From: Vibrio ziniensis
Lineage (GTDB): Bacteria; Pseudomonadota; Gammaproteobacteria; Enterobacterales; Vibrionaceae
DNA: 64,000 nt
Direction: 5' to 3'
NCBI RefSeq assembly: GCF_011064285.1
Contig: NZ_CP049331.1
Span: 1,426,001-1,490,000, forward strand
Of this stretch, positions 53,002 to 63,318 are shown one piece after another. Position 1 is the stretch's first letter. The number at the start of each line of letters is the position of its first letter. The position numbers were made by a program, and so were the translations under genes. The notes under the pieces are model-generated. The model had not been told where the DNA came from. It ran no database searches and saw only the letters and a list, made by a program, of their open reading frames with translations.

Positions 53002-55893
53002 ATGATCTCTTCCCGATATTCTTCTCTTAGCCGTATTTTTGTTTTCATTCTTATAGGTTTGTTTTGGCCCATTTATACTTGGGCGCAAAGTAGCCTTTTA
53101 ACGCCTAACTCACTATCAGATTACTATGTCGATACATGGACATCCACAGAAGGATTACCTCATAACAGTATCAATGCAATTGCCCAAACGCAGGACGGTT
53201 ATTTGTGGTTTGCAACATGGGAGGGCGTGGCGAGATATAACGGTCTAGAGTTTAGATTGTTCGATCGTAACCCTGACACACATATGTTGGATTCGGGAAC
53301 GCGTGCTCTAGTTTCTGCAGAAGATAATTCTTTATGGGTTGGTGGTGCAAGAGGCAGCCTCAGTTTGAGAACGGGTTTTACTTGGCATCAGCAACCAGTA
53401 GCCCCAAGCATGGTGAACCATGTACTGATTGATCAATTCGGCAATCAGTGGCTCGCTATTGAAGGACAGGGAGTTGTTCGTCGCCAACTGAATTCTGACG
53501 GTTCTTACAGCGAAAATGTTTGGGTGCTAGAAAATACCAGTGCCTATCGTTTGGTACAAAATACATCCAATAAAATCTTTGCCGCAACTGAAAAAGGTTT
53601 GTTTAGACTGTCGGATTCTTCCGCTGAAAGAATTGAAACATCAAGCTTCGAAAAAGTGTATTACCTTTCACTTGCACAAAATGGCGAACTGTTTCTGGGT
53701 ACAAACCGAGGGGCGTGGCGCTTTGATGGAAACGAACTCACGCTGATTGAGCCAAGTATGGATAAAACAGTTGTCACTGTTGTTGAACAAGACACAGACG
53801 GCAATATCTGGTTTGGCACTATCAATAAGGGGCTTGCGCGTTTGTCTGACGGCGTTCTCGAATTTCTGGATGCTAGCAGAGGTTTACCGAACAACCGTGT
53901 TCTTTCTTGGTATCAGGATATCGAAGGTAGCATTTGGGTTGGTACTAACGGTGGACTCATCCGTCTGCGTAATGCGCCATTTATGTCTATCACACAAGAT
54001 AAAGGTTTGGTCGGAAATTATGTGCGTACTTTACTGCCTATTGAGGATGATGTGTTTCTAGCGGGCTCTAGTAACGGATTAAGTCTGATTAAACAAGACA
54101 CTGCTCAACCGGCAATAAAGAGTGATGTTTCGTTATCCGTGCTTAGCCTTGCGAATGCTTCAGATGGTGGTGTGTGGGTTGGAACGTACCAACAGGGTTT
54201 AATGCATTGGAATAGCGGAATTGTTGAGCCTATTGTTACAGATAAACAAGGCTTACCAACCAATGAGGTGCGCGCGATCCTAGAAGATACTCAGCATAAC
54301 CTCTGGATAGGAACTCCATTTGGATTAGTGAAAAAGCAACCTGATGGAGCCTTATTGCACTTTACCCAGCAAAATGGACTAAGTGACGATTATGTGATGG
54401 CATTAGCTGAAGACGAGTTAGGTCACATTTGGATCGGAACGGGGGTTGGTGTTGGATTCTGGGATGGCGACAAGTTTATAAATATAGATTTAGATAAATT
54501 GGAACAGTCACAGTATGCTTTTGGTTTTTATTTAGAGAAAGGCTATGTGTGGATTGCAACGGATCGGGGAATTGTTCGCTATCGTCAATCTGATCAATCA
54601 ATCGCATTAGTAGGGCGTCCGCAAGGTTTGCCGATTGATAAATTTTTTCAAATTCAAAAAGATAACGATGGCTATTTTTGGCTGTCTAGTAACCGAGGTA
54701 TCTGGAAAATTGATGCAAATAGAGCCCATCAAGTCGCCGACAAAGAAGAATCGAATATTATTTTTGAGCATTTTGATGAAACCGATGGTATGGCAAGCAG
54801 TCAAGCTAATGGTGGCTCAAACCCAGCTTCCGCTAAGCTCAGTAATGGTGCTATTTATTTTGCAACAGCGAAAGGTGTCGCTGCCATACATCCTAACAAC
54901 TTATACAAATTAAGTCGTAATCCATTGCCTGTAGTATTACAGTCTGTTCGCTTTGATTCGGATGCTATTAACCCGGATCTACAGCATTTTGTACCTGCAG
55001 GGACGAGCAGAGTCTCCATTAGTTATGTTGGCTTAGGCTATGTAATGTCTCAACGTATCCAATATCGCACTAAGTTGGAAGGGTTTGATTACGATTGGTC
55101 TGAGCGTCGTAGTAGCCGCACTGCTGAGTTTACTAATTTACATCCAGGACATTATAAATTTCTTGTTAGCGCCCGTTACCCATACGGCAGTTGGACAGAG
55201 GCGAAAATATTGTACGAGTTTGATGTCGAACCTTTATTCTGGCAGCGCAAAGACGTCATCGTTTTCATTATTTTATCCATTGTCGCTTTGATTGGATCGG
55301 GAGTTTTTTGGCGCATTCAGATGTTGAAACGCAGCGCCATGTACCTTAAACAACAAGTTGAGTTGCAAACACAAGAACTACGTTCTCAGGCTGAGATGTT
55401 CGAAAAATTGTCTCATGAAGATGAATTAACAGGTGTAGCGAATCGACGAGCATTTGATTTGCAGCTTAAGCAGCGATTTGGCATGGCGAAACAAAGTGGC
55501 GAAGTTTTGCATGTGGCTGTACTTGATATTGACCATTTCAAGCTCATCAATGACAAGTATTCACACTTGGTGGGTGATCATGCCATTGTTGAAGTGGTTA
55601 ATGTTTTGAGAAGTTATATTGACAGCGACACCCTGTTAGCTCGATGGGGTGGTGAAGAGTTCACTCTATTATTTAACCATAGTGAGTCTGACATTTATCT
55701 TGAGCGTTTGCGCGCTGCAATTGAGGCGCACAACTTTGATAATGTTGCTCTCCAACTAAGAATTACTGTCAGCATCGGTGTTTCAAGTAGTGAGTTTATT
55801 GAAGACTACGAAGACCTGTTAAAGCTTGCTGATCATGCGTTGCTTAATGCGAAAAGAAATGGTCGGAATAGAGTGGAAAGAATTAGCCTTTAA
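53002..55893 (+). CDS. Periplasmic two-component-type propeller sensor fused to GGDEF
   Basis: 963 residues. Signal peptide 1-28 (ending TWAQS), then a long series of beta-propeller (Reg_prop) repeats about 35-640, seen as recurring DGYLWFAT, GNIWFGT, GSIWVGTNGGL, HIWIGTG motifs; a Y_Y_Y domain about 655-735; one membrane segment near 750-772; a short coiled coil (LKQQVELQTQELRSQAEMF); and a GGDEF domain about 808-963. The motif GGEEF is intact, but the RxxD inhibitory site is absent. It should couple an extracellular, possibly carbohydrate, signal to c-di-GMP production. Followed by a strong bidirectional terminator. Confidence 0.93.
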   Translation: MISSRYSSLSRIFVFILIGLFWPIYTWAQSSLLTPNSLSDYYVDTWTSTEGLPHNSINAIAQTQDGYLWFATWEGVARYNGLEFRLFDRNPDTHMLDSGTRALVSAEDNSLWVGGARGSLSLRTGFTWHQQPVAPSMVNHVLIDQFGNQWLAIEGQGVVRRQLNSDGSYSENVWVLENTSAYRLVQNTSNKIFAATEKGLFRLSDSSAERIETSSFEKVYYLSLAQNGELFLGTNRGAWRFDGNELTLIEPSMDKTVVTVVEQDTDGNIWFGTINKGLARLSDGVLEFLDASRGLPNNRVLSWYQDIEGSIWVGTNGGLIRLRNAPFMSITQDKGLVGNYVRTLLPIEDDVFLAGSSNGLSLIKQDTAQPAIKSDVSLSVLSLANASDGGVWVGTYQQGLMHWNSGIVEPIVTDKQGLPTNEVRAILEDTQHNLWIGTPFGLVKKQPDGALLHFTQQNGLSDDYVMALAEDELGHIWIGTGVGVGFWDGDKFINIDLDKLEQSQYAFGFYLEKGYVWIATDRGIVRYRQSDQSIALVGRPQGLPIDKFFQIQKDNDGYFWLSSNRGIWKIDANRAHQVADKEESNIIFEHFDETDGMASSQANGGSNPASAKLSNGAIYFATAKGVAAIHPNNLYKLSRNPLPVVLQSVRFDSDAINPDLQHFVPAGTSRVSISYVGLGYVMSQRIQYRTKLEGFDYDWSERRSSRTAEFTNLHPGHYKFLVSARYPYGSWTEAKILYEFDVEPLFWQRKDVIVFIILSIVALIGSGVFWRIQMLKRSAMYLKQQVELQTQELRSQAEMFEKLSHEDELTGVANRRAFDLQLKQRFGMAKQSGEVLHVAVLDIDHFKLINDKYSHLVGDHAIVEVVNVLRSYIDSDTLLARWGGEEFTLLFNHSESDIYLERLRAAIEAHNFDNVALQLRITVSIGVSSSEFIEDYEDLLKLADHALLNAKRNGRNRVERISL

Positions 55894-55895
55894 AG

Positions 55896-55929
55896 CATTA
55901 AAACGGTCGCAGAAGCGACCGTTTTAATG
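55896..55929. terminator. Bidirectional rho-independent terminator
   Basis: Perfect 15-bp stem CATTAAAACGGTCGC / GCGACCGTTTTAATG around AGAA. A-rich on one side and T-rich on the other, it serves both the propeller-GGDEF gene and the convergent rlmI gene. Confidence 0.92.
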
Positions 55930-55953
55930 AGTGTTTGAATGCAGAAAGTATTT

Positions 55954-57147
55954 TTAGAATACCTTACAAGCAAAACCTTTTAAGTAGAAACCTTCTGGAT
56001 AAGCGGTATCTGTTGGGTGGTCTGCTGCTTGTTCAAAACGTTCTACGAACTTGACGTCACGTCCTGCGTCTAATGCCGCATCAGCAATGATTTTTTGGAA
56101 CAAAGCTTGTTCCATCAAGCCTGAGCATGAGTAAGTAAGCAACGTACCGCCAGGTTTTAGAATTTGCATTGCTAACATATTTATGTCCTTATAACCACGA
56201 CATGCACCTGTCAACTGCGCTTTGGATTCGGCAAACTTTGGCGGATCCATGATGACAACATCAAATTTAGTTCCCTGATCGCGGTATTCACGTAATAGCT
56301 TGAATACGTCAGCATTGAGGAACACTGCGCGTTTTTTAGAAATATCAAACTCGTTGAGCTCGGCATTAAATTTAGCGGTATCAAGTGCAGGTTGAGAAAC
56401 ATCAGCGTTGATAACGCGTTTTGCTCCGCCTTTAAGCGCGTACAAACCAAATCCACCTGTGTATGAGAAACAGTTCAGTACATCTTTATCTTTCACATAC
56501 TTCATTGATTGGAAGCGGCTGTCACGTTGGTCAAGGTAGAAACCAGTCTTGTGTCCGTTGACGATATCAACATTGATTTTGATACCATTTTCTTCGATCA
56601 CTACTGACTTAGGCGGCAGTTCACCATGAAGTACGCCAACACGCTCTTCCAAGCCTTCTTTTTTACGTACGGCGACATCAGAGCGCTCGTAAATATGGCA
56701 GTCAGGGAAACAGGTGTTCAATGCTTTTACTAGGGCGTCTTTTTGGTATTCCGCACCTGCGCTTAAAAGTTGGCAAACTAAGTAGTTATCGTATTTATCG
56801 ATAGTGATACCAGGTAAACCATCCGATTCCGCTGCGATTAAACGGTAACCGGTTAAGCCGTCACGCTCGATAAAATCATCGCGAAGCATTTGAGCTTGTC
56901 GAATACGCTTAACGAAAAACGCGCTATCAATATCTTCTTTTTCAAAGCTCCAAACGCGAGCACGAATTTGAGAGTGAGGAGAGTACGCTGCTTTCGCTAA
57001 CCACTGACCGTCGTTTGCATAAACGTCTACAGTTTCACCTAACGTTGGTTCACCTTCGATGCGTTGAATACCACGAGAAAATACCCACGGATGTTTACGA
57101 CGTAATGATTTATCGCGGCCTTTGACCAAATAGATTGCAGAAGTCAT
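55954..57147 (-). CDS. rlmI: 23S rRNA m5C1962 methyltransferase
   Basis: 397 residues, matching RlmI. N-terminal PUA domain (about 1-75, opening [19 protein letters not shown]), then a SAM-dependent methyltransferase with [20 protein letters not shown] near residue 228 (SAM site), [12 protein letters not shown] near residue 303 and TYSCSGLM near residue 345 with the catalytic cysteine. It methylates C1962 of 23S rRNA. It is divergent from the acylphosphatase gene. The rlmI - acylphosphatase - tusE - yccA neighbourhood is also found together in E. coli. Confidence 0.95.
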   Translation of the reverse strand: MTSAIYLVKGRDKSLRRKHPWVFSRGIQRIEGEPTLGETVDVYANDGQWLAKAAYSPHSQIRARVWSFEKEDIDSAFFVKRIRQAQMLRDDFIERDGLTGYRLIAAESDGLPGITIDKYDNYLVCQLLSAGAEYQKDALVKALNTCFPDCHIYERSDVAVRKKEGLEERVGVLHGELPPKSVVIEENGIKINVDIVNGHKTGFYLDQRDSRFQSMKYVKDKDVLNCFSYTGGFGLYALKGGAKRVINADVSQPALDTAKFNAELNEFDISKKRAVFLNADVFKLLREYRDQGTKFDVVIMDPPKFAESKAQLTGACRGYKDINMLAMQILKPGGTLLTYSCSGLMEQALFQKIIADAALDAGRDVKFVERFEQAADHPTDTAYPEGFYLKGFACKVF

Positions 57148-57370
57148 TGATCTACTCTGAAGAATGATAGAAAAGGTCGAGTATTGTCGTGGAACTGAGC
57201 ATGAAAAGCAACTCGACTTATTACATTCAAAATTAAGTGATGTACATCAATCTATAAACCCCCAGCATTTTAGAAAGTAAGATCATTATCTAATAGTGTG
57301 ACTTAGCTGAAACAATAAGCTAACTATTGGCTATTCTTTATAGGAATTGAAAATTGGGGGATGAATTCGA

Positions 57371-57646
57371 ATGGCAGCGAAGTGTGAAAAATTTATCGTT
57401 TCGGGAGTAGTGCAGGGTGTTGGCTTCCGTTATCACACCTCACATCAGGGCCTAAAGCTAGGTTTAACGGGATACGCCAAAAATCTCAACAATGGCGACG
57501 TAGAAGTGATTGCATGTGGTTCAAACGAGCACGTCGATGAGTTTTATGAGTGGTTAAAAACCGGACCAAGAACGGCGTCGGTTGAGAAGATTGTACGTAC
57601 GACGTGCACCACAGACAAGAGTTACCGAGGATTTGAAATTCTGTAA
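57371..57646 (+). CDS. yccX: Acylphosphatase
   Basis: 91 residues, the standard size. The catalytic Arg is in [10 protein letters not shown] (residue 22) and the Asn in [13 protein letters not shown] (near residue 40). It hydrolyses acyl phosphates such as acetyl phosphate or carbamoyl phosphate. It lies between rlmI and tusE, as in other Gammaproteobacteria. Confidence 0.94.
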   Translation: MAAKCEKFIVSGVVQGVGFRYHTSHQGLKLGLTGYAKNLNNGDVEVIACGSNEHVDEFYEWLKTGPRTASVEKIVRTTCTTDKSYRGFEIL

Positions 57647-57693
57647 GCCTCTTTCATTAAAAGACTTACAGAAATATGGTGCTAGCTAAAGAA

Positions 57694-58023
57694 TTAGAGG
57701 CATTTAGCGGGTTTTGGTAAACCTGCCAGTTTGGTCGCCTGTTTTGCAGGACCTTTAGGGAACAGTTTAAATAGATATTTACTGTTGCCTTTTTCTGGAC
57801 CGTGTTCTTTTTCCATGGCTTTTACAAGCATACGTATCGCTGGGGATGTGTTGAACTCTTCATAGAAGTTGCGTACAAAAAGTACCACTTCAATATGTGC
57901 TTCCGTCAGGTTAATGCCTTCTTGCTCAGCCAAAATATCCATCATACCTTCAACCCATTCTGTTGAATCTAATAGATAGCCTTGAGCGTCAGTTTCAATA
58001 GTGTTGCCGTTGTATTCAAACAT
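57694..58023 (-). CDS. tusE: Sulfurtransferase TusE (DsrC family)
   Basis: 109 residues. The penultimate Cys of the PKPAKCL ending is the sulfur-carrying residue of TusE; the second DsrC cysteine is not present ten residues earlier, as is normal for TusE. It takes sulfur from the TusBCD complex for 2-thiouridine formation in tRNA with Mnm[21 protein letters not shown] is the typical core. Confidence 0.95.
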   Translation of the reverse strand: MFEYNGNTIETDAQGYLLDSTEWVEGMMDILAEQEGINLTEAHIEVVLFVRNFYEEFNTSPAIRMLVKAMEKEHGPEKGNSKYLFKLFPKGPAKQATKLAGLPKPAKCL

Positions 58024-58091
58024 TGTTTTAACAGTCAGTTGCTGAAATAATTGCGCATAGGGTAGCGAAGGGATTCATTTTGCTCAAGAAG

Positions 58092-58117
58092 AAAAAAGCC
58101 CGAGAAATTCTCGGGCT
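58092..58117 (-). terminator. Rho-independent terminator of yccA
   Basis: Nine-bp perfect stem AGCCCGAGA / TCTCGGGCT with a 3-nt loop; the minus strand runs into TTTTTT. It is 30 bp past the yccA stop. Confidence 0.9.
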
Positions 58118-58146
58118 CTTGTAATTAATCAAAGCTTAACGACTTA

Positions 58147-58815
58147 TTAATCGTCGTTCATGATGCCTAGGATGCTCAGTAGGCTAGTGAACAGGTTAAG
58201 AATGTTCAGGTACATAGAGATAGTTGCGCTAACGTAGTTAGTCTCTTCACCACGAACAATTCGGCTAGTATCGAATAGGATGAAACCAGAGAATACTAGT
58301 GCCGACATGCTGCTGATTGCTAGTTGACCCATTGTAGAACCAACAAAGATGTTGATGATAGCTGCAACGATAACAATGATTAGACCTGCAACTAGGAAGT
58401 TACGCATGAATGAGAAGTCTTTTTTGCTGCTTACTGTATATGCAGAAAGACCAAGGAATACCATACCAGTTAAGCCAAGCGCCTGAGCGATAATCGATGG
58501 ACCATTTGGAATAGCTGCGTAGTAGTTAAGCATTGGACCAAGCGCACCACCCATTAATGTGGTGAACACGAATGTCCAAACAATACCCATTGATGAGTTG
58601 ATTGCTTTAGGTAGAGCGAAGAATAGAACACCGATTGCAGCGACTTGCATCACAAGCGCCATGATTGGTGAAATACCCATCGCCATTGTTACTACAGCTG
58701 CGATAGCACTGGTTACTAACGTCATCGACAGTAGGAAATAGGTGTTTTTAAGCGTTTTGTTAATCTCAAGTGTGTTTAAACCACTTGTAGAACGAGAATA
58801 CATAGGAGTGTTCAT
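58147..58815 (-). CDS. yccA: BAX-inhibitor-1 family membrane protein YccA
   Basis: 222 residues from ATG 58815; GAGGAAG lies about 10 bases upstream, while earlier Mets have no ribosome site. Seven membrane segments. The late GFILFDTSRIVRGEETNYVSA segment near residue 180 is the UPF0005/BI-1 signature. YccA in E. coli is a substrate and modulator of the FtsH protease; here the role is inferred from similarity. Confidence 0.92.
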   Translation of the reverse strand: MNTPMYSRSTSGLNTLEINKTLKNTYFLLSMTLVTSAIAAVVTMAMGISPIMALVMQVAAIGVLFFALPKAINSSMGIVWTFVFTTLMGGALGPMLNYYAAIPNGPSIIAQALGLTGMVFLGLSAYTVSSKKDFSFMRNFLVAGLIIVIVAAIINIFVGSTMGQLAISSMSALVFSGFILFDTSRIVRGEETNYVSATISMYLNILNLFTSLLSILGIMNDD

Positions 58816-59062
58816 ACTTTTACTCTTCCTCATTGAAAGGTGTTTCTTGTTTATATAGACATTAATGAGGCTAATAGTTCCATTTTTCAAGCCTCTGCCT
58901 TGTGTTGTTACTGAAAATAATAAACAAAAACGGTTTAAATAAGCGTGATAAGTTGTAACACAATATTTCCGTTCATTTAAGTTTATCTCTGGTCCAATAT
59001 TAACACTAATTTAAAGCAGTTGTTGTCGGGATTGGATGAATTAAATCGTTAGTTACAAAAGA

Positions 59063-59087
59063 AAAGAGGCGATTAAGTCGCCTCTTT
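59063..59087 (-). terminator. Rho-independent terminator of the aap operon
   Basis: Ten-bp perfect stem AAAGAGGCGA / TCGCCTCTTT with a 5-nt loop, minus strand continuing TTCTTTT. It is 38 bp past the aapP stop. Confidence 0.9.
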
Positions 59088-59124
59088 AAATAATACAGTA
59101 CTTGCGCCTTAATCCCGTTACGGA

Positions 59125-59880
59125 TTAATGGTGAAGTATCTGAGACAGGAAGTTTTGTGTACGATCTGACTGTGGGTTCTCGAAGAAATCTTTTGGATTG
59201 TTTTCTTCGATGATTTCACCTGCGTCCATAAAGATAACTCGGTCTGCGACTTCTTTTGCGAAGCCCATCTCGTGAGTTACACAAAGCATAGTCATACCTT
59301 CACCAGCAAGTTCAACCATAACGTCCAGTACTTCACGAACCATCTCGGGGTCAAGTGCTGAGGTTGGCTCATCGAATAGCATCACTTGTGGATTCATACA
59401 TAGAGAACGAGCAATTGCTACACGTTGTTGCTGACCACCAGAAAGCTGACCTGGGTATTTGTCTGCTTGATCTGGGATCTTAACGCGTTTTAAAAACTTC
59501 ATTGCAATCGCTTCTGCTTCCTCTTTAGGCATTTTCTTAACCCAAATTGGAGCGAGCGTGCAGTTCTCTAAAACTGTTAGGTGAGGGAAGAGGTTGAAGT
59601 GTTGGAAACACATTCCAACTTCTCGGCGAACCGCCTCAATGTTTTTTAAGTCTTCAGTAAGCTCTGTACCCGCCACAAGAATCTGACCTTTTTGGTGTTC
59701 TTCTAGGTGGTTGATACAACGAATCATGGTTGATTTTCCTGAACCTGAAGGCCCACAAATAACGATTTTTTCGCCTTTTTTAACATCCAGATTGATGTTC
59801 TTTAGTACGTGAAATTCACCGTACCATTTGTTCATGTCCTTAATTTGAATCATGAAATCTTCTGCAGTTTGTTGCGTCAT
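59125..59880 (-). CDS. aapP: General L-amino acid ABC transporter ATP-binding protein
   Basis: 251 residues. Walker [10 protein letters not shown] near residue 40, signature [15 protein letters not shown] near residue 148, Walker [17 protein letters not shown] near residue 168, H-loop VTHEMGFA near residue 204. GlnQ/AapP type, the last of four co-directional aap genes. The gap to aapM is 22 bp with an AGGGA ribosome site. Confidence 0.95.
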   Translation of the reverse strand: MTQQTAEDFMIQIKDMNKWYGEFHVLKNINLDVKKGEKIVICGPSGSGKSTMIRCINHLEEHQKGQILVAGTELTEDLKNIEAVRREVGMCFQHFNLFPHLTVLENCTLAPIWVKKMPKEEAEAIAMKFLKRVKIPDQADKYPGQLSGGQQQRVAIARSLCMNPQVMLFDEPTSALDPEMVREVLDVMVELAGEGMTMLCVTHEMGFAKEVADRVIFMDAGEIIEENNPKDFFENPQSDRTQNFLSQILHH

Positions 59881-59902
59881 AATACGTTCCCTGAATTATT
59901 GT

Positions 59903-61000
59903 TTATCGTTTGTGACCGGTATGGAGTTTGCCTTCTAGCCAAATCGAGTATCTCGACATGCTAAAGCAGAACACCCAGAACACTAACGCGACAAATACGT
60001 AACTTTCTGTAGCGAAACCAAGCCAGCTAGGGTCAGTGTTTGACGACTGACCAACACCAAGTACGTCAAACATACCTATGATGAGTACCAGACTGGTATC
60101 TTTAAATAGACCGATAAATGTATTTACGATTGATGGAATTGTGATTTTTAAAGCTTGTGGAAGAATAATCAGTCCGACTTTCTTCCAGTATGAAAGACCT
60201 AAAGCATCTGCTGCTTCATATTGGCCTTTTGGTATTGCTTGCAAACCACCACGAACCACCTCTGCCATATAGGCTGAGCTAAACATAACCACACCGATTA
60301 AAGCACGGATAAGTTTGTCTGTTTCTGAACCTTGTGAAAGGAACAGTGGCAACATAACAGAGGCCATGAATAATACTGTGATCAGCGGTACACCACGCCA
60401 TACTTCAATGTAGACAGTACATAGACTGCGTATAATTGGCATATTGGAACGGCGACCAAGCGCTAATAACACCCCGATCGGTAATGAAACGACAATACCT
60501 ACAAGAGCGATGATGAGCGTGATTAAGAGTCCACCCCACTTGTGAGTTTCAACTACAGTTAGTCCAAACACACCACCATATAGCAATGCAGCTATCAAGA
60601 ACGGGTATATATTGACGAAAAATAGCCAAATCCAAGTACGCTTAGGCGTTTTATCGTAAGCAATCAAACCAACAAATACGGCTAGCGTGAAGAAGAACAG
60701 GCGAGGGCGCCATAGTTCTGCTTCCGGGTAAAACCCGTACATGTATTGTTGCCAACGAACGCTGATAAACACCCAGCAAGCGCCTTCTCCGGTACATGCA
60801 TCACGAGTTGTACCAACCCAATCTGCATTAATTAATGCCCAGTTAAAGATGCCCCATATGCCTTGGAAAGCAAAGTAAGCCAAAATAATGGTTACAACGG
60901 AGTTGATTGGACTGTTAAACAGATTTTTCTTAAACCAACCCACAATCCCTGTCGTTTTGACTGGAGGTGGAAGACTTGGTTGAAATTGATGTACTTTCAT
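59903..61000 (-). CDS. aapM: General L-amino acid ABC transporter permease
   Basis: 365 residues, longer at the N-terminus than simple HisM-type permeases, as AapM is. Membrane segments through the length, with an EAA loop EAADALGLSYWKKVGLIILP near residue 258. It pairs with AapQ. It starts 1 bp after the aapQ stop with GGAGAG as ribosome site, so translation is coupled. Confidence 0.93.
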   Translation of the reverse strand: MKVHQFQPSLPPPVKTTGIVGWFKKNLFNSPINSVVTIILAYFAFQGIWGIFNWALINADWVGTTRDACTGEGACWVFISVRWQQYMYGFYPEAELWRPRLFFFTLAVFVGLIAYDKTPKRTWIWLFFVNIYPFLIAALLYGGVFGLTVVETHKWGGLLITLIIALVGIVVSLPIGVLLALGRRSNMPIIRSLCTVYIEVWRGVPLITVLFMASVMLPLFLSQGSETDKLIRALIGVVMFSSAYMAEVVRGGLQAIPKGQYEAADALGLSYWKKVGLIILPQALKITIPSIVNTFIGLFKDTSLVLIIGMFDVLGVGQSSNTDPSWLGFATESYVFVALVFWVFCFSMSRYSIWLEGKLHTGHKR

Positions 61001-61001
61001 C

Positions 61002-62207
61002 TTATCTCTCCACCAATGCTACTTTACGGTTGTAGATATTCATCAATAGTGATGTGAGCAAGCTAAGTGTTAAGTAGACGCCCATTGTCATCGCGATAAT
61101 TTCAATCGCCTGACCTGTTTGGTTAAGTGTTGTACCTGCAAACACAGAAACAAGATCTGGATAACCAATCGCCATCGCTAAGGATGAGTTTTTGGTTAAG
61201 TTCAAATATTGGCTTGTTAAAGGTGGAATAATGATTCTAAGAGCTTGTGGAATCACAACCAATTTCAGCGTTTTTGAACGAGGTAAGCCAAGTGACATTG
61301 CTGCTTCAGTTTGTCCGTGACTTACAGCATTAATACCAGAACGTACAATCTCAGCAATGAACGATGCAGTATAGATAGTTAGAGCCAATAATAGGGCCGC
61401 AAGTTCTGGGATGATGCTCACACCACCTTGGAAGTTGAATCCTTTCAATACTGGGTATTGCGCAGAAATTGGAGAACCCATGATGAAATAAGCAACCAAA
61501 GGTAAAGCTACACATAAACCAAGACCAATTCTTAGCATCGGAGTTTGCTGGCCTGTTAAGCGTTGCTTGTTTTTTGCCCATATACTGATAGCGATAGTCG
61601 CTATTACGCCCAAAACGAATACCCCTATAACAATACTACTGCCAGCTTCAAATACTGGTGTAGGTAGAAATAGTCCGCGAACGTTTAAGAATATTGCTTC
61701 ACCTAAGCTTAGACTTTGGCGTGCTGATGGCAGCGTTTGAAGTACGGCAACGTACCAAAACAAAATTTGTAGTAGTAATGGAATATTACGGAATGTTTCG
61801 ATGTAAACCGCAGCTAAGCGGCTAACGAGCCAGTTTGAAGATAAACGAGCAATACCTAAGATAAAGCCCAAAATTGTAGCAAAGAAAATACCTAGAATTG
61901 ATACTAGTGCAGTATTAAGTAGACCAACAAAAAACGTACGTCCGTACGAGAATGTTTCGTCATACTCTATAAGAGTTAAGCCAATCCCAAATCCCGCTGG
62001 TTGATCTAAAAAGGCAAAGCCTGTTGCTATACCACGCGCGCTAAGATTCGTTAACGCATTGTTGATAATGGTATAGAAGAAAAAGATCAGAGCCGCGATC
62101 GCAACCGCTTGGAAGACAATCGAGCGAAAAGTGGGATTGTACAGAAGGTTGGTGCTTTTAGTCGAAGGCTCTGTTGCCTTCTGCACCGAATTTGTCATAG
62201 GTTTCAT
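61002..62207 (-). CDS. aapQ: General L-amino acid ABC transporter permease
   Basis: 401 residues, AapQ-type size. A large insertion after the first membrane segments and an EAA loop EAAMSLGLPRSKTLKLVVIP near residue 298 are family features. It forms the heterodimeric channel with AapM. The upstream gap to aapJ holds a hairpin that probably makes the binding protein more abundant than the channel. Confidence 0.93.
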   Translation of the reverse strand: MKPMTNSVQKATEPSTKSTNLLYNPTFRSIVFQAVAIAALIFFFYTIINNALTNLSARGIATGFAFLDQPAGFGIGLTLIEYDETFSYGRTFFVGLLNTALVSILGIFFATILGFILGIARLSSNWLVSRLAAVYIETFRNIPLLLQILFWYVAVLQTLPSARQSLSLGEAIFLNVRGLFLPTPVFEAGSSIVIGVFVLGVIATIAISIWAKNKQRLTGQQTPMLRIGLGLCVALPLVAYFIMGSPISAQYPVLKGFNFQGGVSIIPELAALLLALTIYTASFIAEIVRSGINAVSHGQTEAAMSLGLPRSKTLKLVVIPQALRIIIPPLTSQYLNLTKNSSLAMAIGYPDLVSVFAGTTLNQTGQAIEIIAMTMGVYLTLSLLTSLLMNIYNRKVALVER

Positions 62208-62239
62208 ACAGCGATAACCTCTTTATCCATTTAGACAAA

Positions 62240-62257
62240 GGGCGGCTTACACCGCCC
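62240..62257 (-). other. Intra-operon hairpin between aapJ and aapQ
   Basis: Six-bp GC-rich stem GGGCGG / CCGCCC with a 6-nt loop in the 82-bp gap; the minus strand goes on with TTTGTC. It is a likely partial terminator or stabiliser that keeps aapJ message in excess, as is common after binding-protein genes. Confidence 0.6.
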
Positions 62258-62289
62258 AATTTCTTTCCATATCTATAAACGGAGAGGAA

Positions 62290-63318
62290 TTAACGAATTG
62301 GTGGAGCGTACATGAAGCCACCCGCATTCCATAGTGCGTTAGCACCACGAGCAATTTGAAGTGGAGAGCCTTTACCTACAGTACGTTCGAAACTCTCACC
62401 GTAGTTACCCACTTGTTTCACGACTTGGTAACCCCAGTCATCTCGAATACCAAGACCAGAACCTTTAGGACCGTCTACACCAAGAATACGTTTAACTTCT
62501 GGGTTATCAGACTTCAACATCGCATCTGCGTTAGCCGAAGTGATACCGTACTCTTCTGCGTTAATCATAGCGTTTAGAGTCCACTTAGCAACGTTGAACC
62601 ATTTGTCGTCATCTTGACGAACTACTGGGCCTAGAGGCTCTTTAGAAATGATTTCTGGAAGTACAACTGCTGAGTTTGGATCAGCTAGGTTTAGACGTAG
62701 TGCATAAAGACCAGATTGGTCAGTTGTTAGAACGTCACAACGACCTGCGTCGAAACCTGCAGCTGTTTGAGTTGATGTATCAAATACAACTGGTTTGTAG
62801 GTGATACCGTTTGCACGGAAGTAGTCTGCAAGGTTCAACTCTGTAGTTGTACCAGATTGGATACAGATAGAAGCGCCATCAAGCTCTTTTGCACTTTTAA
62901 CACCTAGGTCTTTCTTAACCATGAAACCTTGACCGTCGTAGTAGTTAACGCCTGCAAAGTTCAAACCTAACGCTGTATCACGTTGAAGAGTCCATGTTGT
63001 GTTACGAGATAGAATATCGATTTCGCCAGATTGTAGTGCTGTGAAACGCTCTTTAGCTGTTAGTGGTACAAATTTTACTTTAGTTTTGTCGCCAAGAACT
63101 GCAGCAGCCACTGCTTGACAGTATTCTACGTCAATCCCTTCCCATTCGCCTTTAGCGTTAGGGTTAGAAAAGCCTGGTAGACCAGTACTTACACCACATG
63201 ACAAAACACCAGCAGCCAAAACTTTGTCTAAAGTACTTTCTGCTGCCGATGCTGACGTTGCTGCGAAGGCAGAAGATGCCGCTACAACTGTGGCAAGAAG
63301 TGTGAGTTTATTCGCCAT
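62290..63318 (-). CDS. aapJ: General L-amino acid ABC transporter substrate-binding protein
   Basis: 342 residues from ATG 63318; AGGAAGG lies seven bases upstream, and the longer frame has no ribosome site. Signal peptide 1-25 (ending TSASAAE). Type-2 periplasmic binding fold with GVLSCGVSTGLPGFS near residue 37 and GEIDILSRNTTWTLQRD near residue 97, typical of AapJ/BztA. It binds a range of L-amino acids in the periplasm. First gene of the aapJQMP operon. Confidence 0.95.
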   Translation of the reverse strand: MANKLTLLATVVAASSAFAATSASAAESTLDKVLAAGVLSCGVSTGLPGFSNPNAKGEWEGIDVEYCQAVAAAVLGDKTKVKFVPLTAKERFTALQSGEIDILSRNTTWTLQRDTALGLNFAGVNYYDGQGFMVKKDLGVKSAKELDGASICIQSGTTTELNLADYFRANGITYKPVVFDTSTQTAAGFDAGRCDVLTTDQSGLYALRLNLADPNSAVVLPEIISKEPLGPVVRQDDDKWFNVAKWTLNAMINAEEYGITSANADAMLKSDNPEVKRILGVDGPKGSGLGIRDDWGYQVVKQVGNYGESFERTVGKGSPLQIARGANALWNAGGFMYAPPIR